Assembly: GCA_020466095.1 (NCBI GenBank) | Contig: CM035806.1 | Coordinates: forward strand, 3,054,120-3,118,119 | Length of the DNA stretch: 64,000 nucleotides | Origin: Chlorops oryzae | Lineage: Eukaryota; Arthropoda; Insecta; Diptera; Chloropidae | Direction: 5' to 3' | Shown: positions 57,987-64,000 of the stretch, one piece after another | Position numbering within the stretch: the first letter of the stretch is position 1 | Layout of the letters: each line of letters begins with the position of its first letter | The notes under the pieces: generated by a model | What the model was told of the DNA's origin: nothing | Databases searched by the model: none | The model's input: only the letters and a program-made list of their open reading frames with translations | Made by a program: the position numbers and the translations under genes

Positions 57987-58437
57987 CCACCTCCCATACG
58001 ATTTTTTGTTCATCTTGGCCTCGCCTACCATCCCTATAAAAAAAAAGCACTTCGGCACGGAACACCCTGTATGAAGGAGATAGCCCCTAACAATAAAAAT
58101 ACATAAAATACATTTCTCAGTGTCATCTTGTTCGTGACATCAGTACACTGAAAGAAATTCACTTTAATAATTGTTGCTTGTTCTACAAGATCCATCGATG
58201 CTGAGTAAATCGCCTTCGCCCGTATTCATTATTCGCTTTAGTTTTCCTTAAATTCAGCTGCTTTACTAATCACAAAAATCACTTTCAAATATTCTCAATT
58301 GACGCGAAAAAATGGGTTAATATCGCTGCACATTTTTTAATTAACATTTATGGATTGAAATATTTCAGTTAAATTACCTTACAACTTACCTTTTTGCACG
58401 CGCGAAAAACATAATAAAAAGACACGAGAAAAAACAA

Positions 58438-58468
<31 letters not shown>

Positions 58469-58901
58469 CAAACATACATAGATATATGATTATATTGTAC
58501 AAAAAACTACATCCAATTAAAGGCCATTAAAATCGGCACGGTCATTACGGATCTCTGTCGCAGAAACGACAACAGAATTGCAAATTCATTAGCGGATTAT
58601 GAAAATTTTTATGCGACTGTTAACAGCAACAGAAGAGCAACACCAACAACAACAACGAGAAGAGAGAAAACAAATAGCAACAATTGCAATGTAATACAGC
58701 GAGTGGCCAAAGAGCAACGAATTAAAATAAAACAATGTCATGTCCTGCCAATAGCAACAAGAATCGCAATCAATTCCGAATGAATTAAATTTTATTGTTT
58801 TTAAATGCGTGCCACGGCACGAAAGACACGTTCACGTTAACTCATTGTGCTCGCTGTTGCGGATGGACAGCAAACAAAGGAAACAACAAAAACAACAATA
58901 A
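57987..58901. other. Noncoding stretch, no gene seen
   Basis: Contains a (TA)n microsatellite at about 58,442-58,468 and CAACAA runs near 58,640-58,660 and 58,885-58,900. No gene recognised. Confidence 0.5.
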
Positions 58902-59796
58902 CAAGTAAGGGTGTTATCCTCAGGCGAGCCTGACAATACAATATCCGAGACACACAGATACACATGTATAAATAATATTTAAAATGCGCCCCAAAAAAAC
59001 AGGACCATTCAAGAAGAATGTTCAAGTGATTTTTAAAGCCATAAGGGGGGCCAGATATACCGACTTTAGTTCAATTTCTTAATGAAATTCTCTCCTCTGC
59101 CACGCCCACTTTTCAGAATTTTTGGAATTCTTATCCGGGGCTTAAATATACGCTCAAAATCGAAGTCTCATTGAAATATTTCGAAAAAGTCAGATTTTGG
59201 GGTATTTTTGAGATTTTTGTGACAGACCCTAGTACTGGAGGTACCCTTAATAATGGACCGATCGAGAAAATTTTTTGGGAGGATGTTTAAGGCTACAAAG
59301 GAAGCATAAGTGCCAACTTTGAAGTCTCATTTGAATTTCGGGTGTAGGAAACGATTTTCGAAAACCGTCCTTCTGCCACGCCCACTTTTCCAATTTTTCT
59401 AAATCGTATAACTTGCCTTTAAACATTTTTGAATACCAAATTTTTATCAAAATATCTTGAAAAACTTCGATTTTAGAGCAGTTTTTGTTGTTTTCATAAC
59501 AGACCCTAGTACTGGAGGTACCCCTTAAAATGGTCCGATCGGTTCCATTCTCGAACTTGTTCTTACTCATGTGCCTGTGAGTATGCATATCAATTTTTAT
59601 CAAGATAGCTCAACTCCTTCGATAAGAAAACTGTATACAGACAGACGGACATGGCTAAATCGAATCTCCTGGCGACGCTGATCATGATGGATGATCATTT
59701 CTATATACATTTTGTATGGTCTATCTTGACTAGTTATGGGTGTTACACACAACCACACAAACGCAATATACCCTAGGCACAGAGTGTGTCGGGTAT
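58902..59796 (-). mobile_element. mini-me/DINE-1-like element, complete copy 3 (inverted)
   Basis: Reverse orientation: it begins on the + strand with caagtaagggtgttat and ends with cagagtgtgtcgggtat. Its GTCY tract is much reduced (cagacagacggacatg at about 59,637-59,652), and an extra 'atgatggatgatcat' lies nearby. At 895 bp it matches the other two copies in length. Confidence 0.75.
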
Positions 59797-60545
59797 CAAG
59801 CCGCCGCACCCCCCGCCCCCCCTTCGAAGAGATGGGACGGGACGACTTTGGCCAACGAGCATCACCAGCGAATGAAAATACTCATTGGCAGACGGACGCA
59901 TGCACGCAGGCGGCGGACAGACGGACAAGCAAATGGACTAATGGCAACAAATGCGGCAACATTGACAACAACAAAAGGCTAACAACATAAATGCAAAATG
60001 TAAAAAAAAAAAAACAAAAGCAAACAAACTGCAGCAATAGCGCTTGACAAGCAGTGGCAACATGCGGACAGTATTGCTTCCAGTGCATTTTAGTTCGGCT
60101 TGATTTTGTGCTCTTCGCCTCGCCCAATTGGCAAATCGCTGTGTCGATGTTGGCGGCGGCCGTCGCGCATGCATTTCAGTAATTTCACGCGCTGACTAAT
60201 GGCCAAAGCAGCATATACTCTCTTATAATAAGGCTCCGTCGTGCGCCGTGGCACCCAAGAGCCAACAGTGTACACTGTGAGTACGTGCAGCAGTTGCTGA
60301 TCGCACACAGCAAATATCTTACAAATTGAATTTTGGCGTGTCTTAAACAAAGCCACTGAGCCAAGTCGAGGCGATTCTTTTTTTTTTTTCTTCAATTCTT
60401 TTTTTTTTTTTTTTTAGACGATATTTTGAAGAAAAGTTCATTGCGCACAATTAGTTGCGACGATTAGCATTTGAAACGTTACACTAATTTTGCGGAGCAC
60501 GGGTCTTGAATTAAGGCTGCTCCATTAATGCTCGAATTGCAAATG
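59797..60545. other. Noncoding stretch, no gene seen
   Basis: Single-copy-looking DNA with poly-A at 60,001-60,014 and two T runs at 60,377-60,414. The minus-strand frame at 60,090-60,395 has no known domain. Confidence 0.5.
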
Positions 60546-60549
60546 GCTA

Positions 60550-61115
60550 TCCAAATGATATCGCACGACATGGCCCGTTCCACATACGACTGTCTATCGT
60601 AGGACCTTATCTGACACGTTGCCAATAATTGTACGAAACACACAAAAAAACAAAACAAAAAAAAAAAATACCCCCAGAAATGGGCGAGCGAATTTAATAC
60701 ATACATACCAACATGCATATTTGTTTTTTTACTCTTTGCAGTAAATATTGGACATTGTGCCCGATTAGCCTTTAACGTTCAGTCCCTCATGTTACCAGTG
60801 CTTAGTCCCTCATAATTCAATTTCTGATGCATTCAACTGACTCTATTTAACATGGGCCTGTCCAATGTTGGCAGACAGGCACCGGTCCGCATACAACTGT
60901 TCTATCGTTGGGCAATTGTCGTGACACGTTGACAATGAATTTTAGGCTAGTCAAAAAGCAGAAAAAAAATCCCAATTTCTTAGTTGATTTTTAAGTATGA
61001 TAAAAGTGTCATTGCGTAAATGGCTGCCCGATTAGCCTAACGTTCAGTCAATATCGTACCGCGCTAGCCAAATTATTATGGATGCATTAACTGACTTTAA
61101 ATAGGCCGTAGTCAA
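60550..61115. repeat. Diverged ~270-310-bp tandem repeat, two units
   Basis: 'gacacgttgccaataatt' at 60,613 pairs with 'gacacgttgacaatgaatt' at 60,923. 'cccgattagcctttaacgttcagt' at 60,760 pairs with 'cccgattagcctaacgttcagt' at 61,027. 'gatgcattcaactgact' pairs with 'gatgcattaactgact'. Spacings of 310 and 267 bp imply an indel of about 43 bp between units. No coding function seen. Confidence 0.7.
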
Positions 61116-61435
61116 TTGGAGAAGCCCGGTTCCAAAGACCAGTCCTTCTTAGGAAATTGACGTCAATCATTGACTGAGGGTACGTTAAATAGCGGATCGA
61201 ATTTCTTTGTTTTCTTTTTTTTTAATGCAGTTAACAAAGTTCAAATCGGTAGGAGCCCATTTTCAGTTTGGGATAGAACTGTAATTACCGGGTACGGATC
61301 TTCCTGTTATCGACCATGTACCGTCTAGGCAAATTGCTTATGTAAACTGCTTGTTGAATGGTACGCATTATGTGAACCTTTCGCATTTGCAGTCTTCTTT
61401 TTAGAAAATTGACAAAAATTAAACTGAGTACTTAG
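61116..61435. other. Noncoding stretch, no gene seen
   Basis: Short unique-looking spacer with no recognisable feature. Confidence 0.5.
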
Positions 61436-61443
61436 TTATAAAT

Positions 61444-62085
61444 AGAGCTCGGATATTTGAATTTTTGAATGTTTTTTTTGAATTTTTTTGCATTTAATTG
61501 TGCTTTTTGAATATTTTATTACGAAGTAGGCTTTTTTTGATGTTAAGCTCTTTGACAATTCGACATTTTCTAGGCATATAAATCGAATCTAATTTGGAAC
61601 TTTTTTAACTTATTTTTTAATTTTTGAATTTTTTAATTTTTTTGAAATTTTTTTTGATATTTTGAATTTTTTTGCATTTATTTTTGTTTTGAATATTTTA
61701 TAATGACATTTTTTAATTTGAATTATTTTAATTTAAATTTTTGAATTTTTTGATTAATTTTTTGAATTTTTTATGAATTTTTTTTTTTTAAATTTTTTTA
61801 ATTTTTGATTTTTTGAATTTTTTTGAATTTTTTTTTGAATTTTTTGCAATTTTTTTGAATTTTTTTTGAATTTTTGAATTTTTTGCATTTTTTAATATTT
61901 TTTTGAATTATTTTGAATTTTTTTTATTTTTTTTGAATATTTTGAATTTTTTGATTTTTTTGAAATTTTTTTGAATTTTTGATTTTTTTGCATTTTTTTT
62001 GAATTTTGTTTTTTTGAATTTTTTTAAAATATTTTTTAGAATTTTTTTTTTTATTTTTTTTACATGTTCAAATTCCGAGGCATAC
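61444..62085. mobile_element. Possible hAT-like element with T-rich degenerate core
   Basis: The octamer ttataaat occurs immediately outside both edges (61,436-61,443 and 62,086-62,093). The left edge 'agctcggatatttgaa' and right edge 'ttcaaattccgag' are imperfect inverse matches. Between them is about 600 bp of (GAATTTTTT)-like low-complexity sequence. The octamer is AT-rich and could match by chance. Confidence 0.4.
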
Positions 62086-62093
62086 TTATAAAT

Positions 62094-63515
62094 AATCGAA
62101 CAACATATAAAAAAGGCTACGGGTCGTATATATAATTATAATTTTTTTTAATTGAGTACACAAACCCTTTTTTGGTAATCGGATTGTTATGACCCCCAAA
62201 AATATACCAAATCAATTCCCATATGAAGGTATTCACCGTTAACATAACATGAACATTTCCAGTCAGATAAGAGAAAGAGATAGACGAGAAACACACAACA
62301 GTATATATATGTATGTCGTGGTCGAATTTCGATCACTGGACGATCCCTAGTTATATGAAATTTCGGTACCTAATATTTTAATTCGACCCTTGATGAAAAT
62401 TCTTACCCCCTTATTTTTCCACCACGTTTTTCCGGTCTATTCCGCGATATAAAGAAACGAGGAAAAAAGAGAACCCCTAACGCAGATACTGTCATTGGGT
62501 TAATGATTTTAAAATTGCATTTTTTCAATTAATAAATTTCAAAAATTTGACCGTAGCAATCACAAATAAAAAGCTTAATAATGTCATATATTATTATAAG
62601 ATTTCAATTGATTTAAATGAAAAATCGTGATATCATCCTCTCTCCATCGCAGACTCCATCGTGCAGACTTAAAATTTCAATTTAAATTTCCATATGGCAT
62701 CGCTCTTTCTCTTTTTTTCTCTGTCTCACTTTCTCTCTCGCTCTCCTTATCTTTCTTTGTTTCTCTATGAGGTTCTTTTATTGAATTTTTCAATAAATTT
62801 TGTTTTATTTTTATTTTATTTAAATTTTTTTTCTTTTGTTTTTGTTTTCAATAGCAATTAAATAAATCACCTCATAAATTGTGGTTCACATGTTACCAGG
62901 TGTTTCAATTACGGCCATGTTATTTCACTCATTCATACTCGCCCCGAAGAGTGTGGCTGGCGTACGGTTTTTTGATCCGAACGATATCAATGTTTATAAA
63001 CTCCATTGTTGTGCCGTCAATTTTTATTGTTCATTTGTGCGGGCTTCACGAATCATTTTATGGCTGATTGTACGAATATGAGTCAGTCGGTATCGAAGCC
63101 TACCGAATTGGCTGAGTGAGTATGAGTAACGGTTGCTTTCGGTCCCATGGCAGGGGCGTACGCAAGTGGGTGGGTCCTCCGAAATGCGTGGTATAACAAA
63201 AGAATACGAGAAATATGCGAATATATGATTTTTTTTTTTTTATCCCTACAACCTTTTCCGAAATAATATTCTTCGCTTGGTGCAACCATTCTATAAACGC
63301 TCAAGTTTAGTTCACTAAAACTCTAAGGGTGTTAGAAAAATCGTGGAAAATATTCCCATCCGGAATCTGGATTATTCTTCAATATATCGTCGGCTTTAAA
63401 ATTTAAACATGCTAGGTCCACTTTTAACCGATTCGGACTTTTGCATGTCATTCGAAAGAAAAAAAGCACACGCATCGTCAGGCAAAAAAAATCTTTTGTA
63501 ATTTCAAAATGTTAA
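62094..63515. other. Noncoding stretch, no gene seen
   Basis: AT-rich DNA with a short CT-rich patch at about 62,703-62,767 and a T run at 63,229-63,241. No gene or repeat copy recognised. Confidence 0.5.
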
Positions 63516-63580
63516 TACAGTGTACTCTCTCTTAAGCGGACACCTGCGGGACCGAAAAATATGTCCGCTTTAGAGTAAAC
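63516..63580. mobile_element. pogo/Tigger-like transposon end
   Basis: After TA (63,516-63,517) comes cagtgtactctctcttaag. 'actctctcttaagcggaca' (63,524-63,542) and 'tgtccgctttagagt' (63,562-63,576) are inverse, separated by a GGGACCG-containing spacer. A terminal CAGT next to TA with a repeated 'tgtccgctt' is the pattern of pogo/Tigger ends. The rest of any element is lost at the CTTCCT array. Confidence 0.45.
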
Positions 63581-63604
63581 TATTTGGGAAGAAAATATAC
63601 TACA

Positions 63605-64000
63605 GCATTCTTCTTCCTCTTCTTCCTCTTATCCCGGCTCTTCCTCTTCTTCCTCTTCTTCCTCTTCTTCCTCTTCTTCCTCTTCTTCCTCTTCTTCCTC
63701 TTCTTCCTCTTCTTCCTCTTCTTCCTCTTCTTCTCTTCTTCCTCTTCTTCCTCTTCTTCCTCTTCTTCCTCTTCTCTCTTCTTCTCTTCTTCTTCCTCTT
63801 CTTCTTCCTCTTCTTCTTCCTCTTCTTCTTCCTCTTCTTCTTCCTCTTCTTCTTCCTCTTCTTCTTCCTCTTCTTCTCTTCCTCTTCTTCTTCCTCTTCT
63901 TCTTCCTCTTCTTCTTCCTCTTCTTCTTCCTCTTCTTCTTCCTCTTCTTCTTCCTCTTCCTCTTCTTCTTCCTCTTCTTATTCTTCCTCTTCTTCCTCTT
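63605..64000 (+). repeat. CTTCTTCCT array, cut by the window edge
   Basis: Two phases are visible: 9-bp cttcttcct units (about 63,640-63,775) and 12-bp cttcttcttcct units (about 63,785-63,950), with a 9-bp return at the end. It continues past position 64,000. Confidence 0.95.

Overview
The window reads as repeat-dense, AT-rich nuclear DNA of a higher (cyclorrhaphan) fly. Supporting this are several copies of an element with a (GTCY)n tract like the dipteran mini-me/DINE-1 (Helentron-type) repeats, scattered acatacatatgtatgta-type motifs, CAACAA and CAGCAG runs typical of fly noncoding DNA, an RTE-type retrotransposon tail, and a Tc1/mariner-type element of the DD37E kind. I cannot name the species. 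The window looks like a long intron or intergenic block: apart from the transposase at 27.8 kb, no reading frame has a recognisable protein signature.

Layout. 0-5 kb: a decayed mini-me element whose internal GTCY tract seems to have grown into a 16-bp minisatellite, then a MITE, a 127-bp tandem repeat, an RTE scrap, a Harbinger-like MITE fragment and a hAT MITE. 7.5-18.5 kb: dispersed repeats carrying a hAT MITE with a foldback element nested inside it, a piggyBac MITE, a second hAT foldback element and a complete mini-me copy, with a CT-rich array at 12.6-13.3 kb. 20.2 kb: a possible core promoter and first exon. 21.6-23.6 kb: a very long AAACAT hexamer array. 26-32 kb: MITEs, the 1,226-bp DD37E element with an open transposase, a tRNA-like relic and a Harbinger-like MITE. 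34.5-38.6 kb: a CT-rich higher-order array and a GGAAT/GAAAT pentamer array. 40.8-44 kb: a foldback element with a tandem core and a dispersed repeat carrying two MITE insertions. 45.7-55.6 kb: CT and GA arrays and a 5'-truncated RTE copy with a 16-bp target duplication. 56.7-64 kb: two mini-me copies in opposite orientation, a diverged tandem repeat, a T-rich hAT-like element, a pogo/Tigger-like end and a CTTCCT array running off the window.

How it works together. There is no pathway or operon here. The window holds its own insertion record: several dispersed repeats occur twice, once intact and once interrupted, so empty sites, target duplications and relative ages can be read directly. Five insertions are supported this way (hAT MITE, hAT foldback, 8-bp-TSD MITE, piggyBac MITE, mini-me). 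The other theme is simple-sequence expansion: roughly 10 kb is hexamer, pentamer or polypyrimidine/polypurine array, and at least one array appears to have grown from a transposon. I found no CRISPR array, rRNA gene, intact tRNA gene, viral gene or toxin gene.
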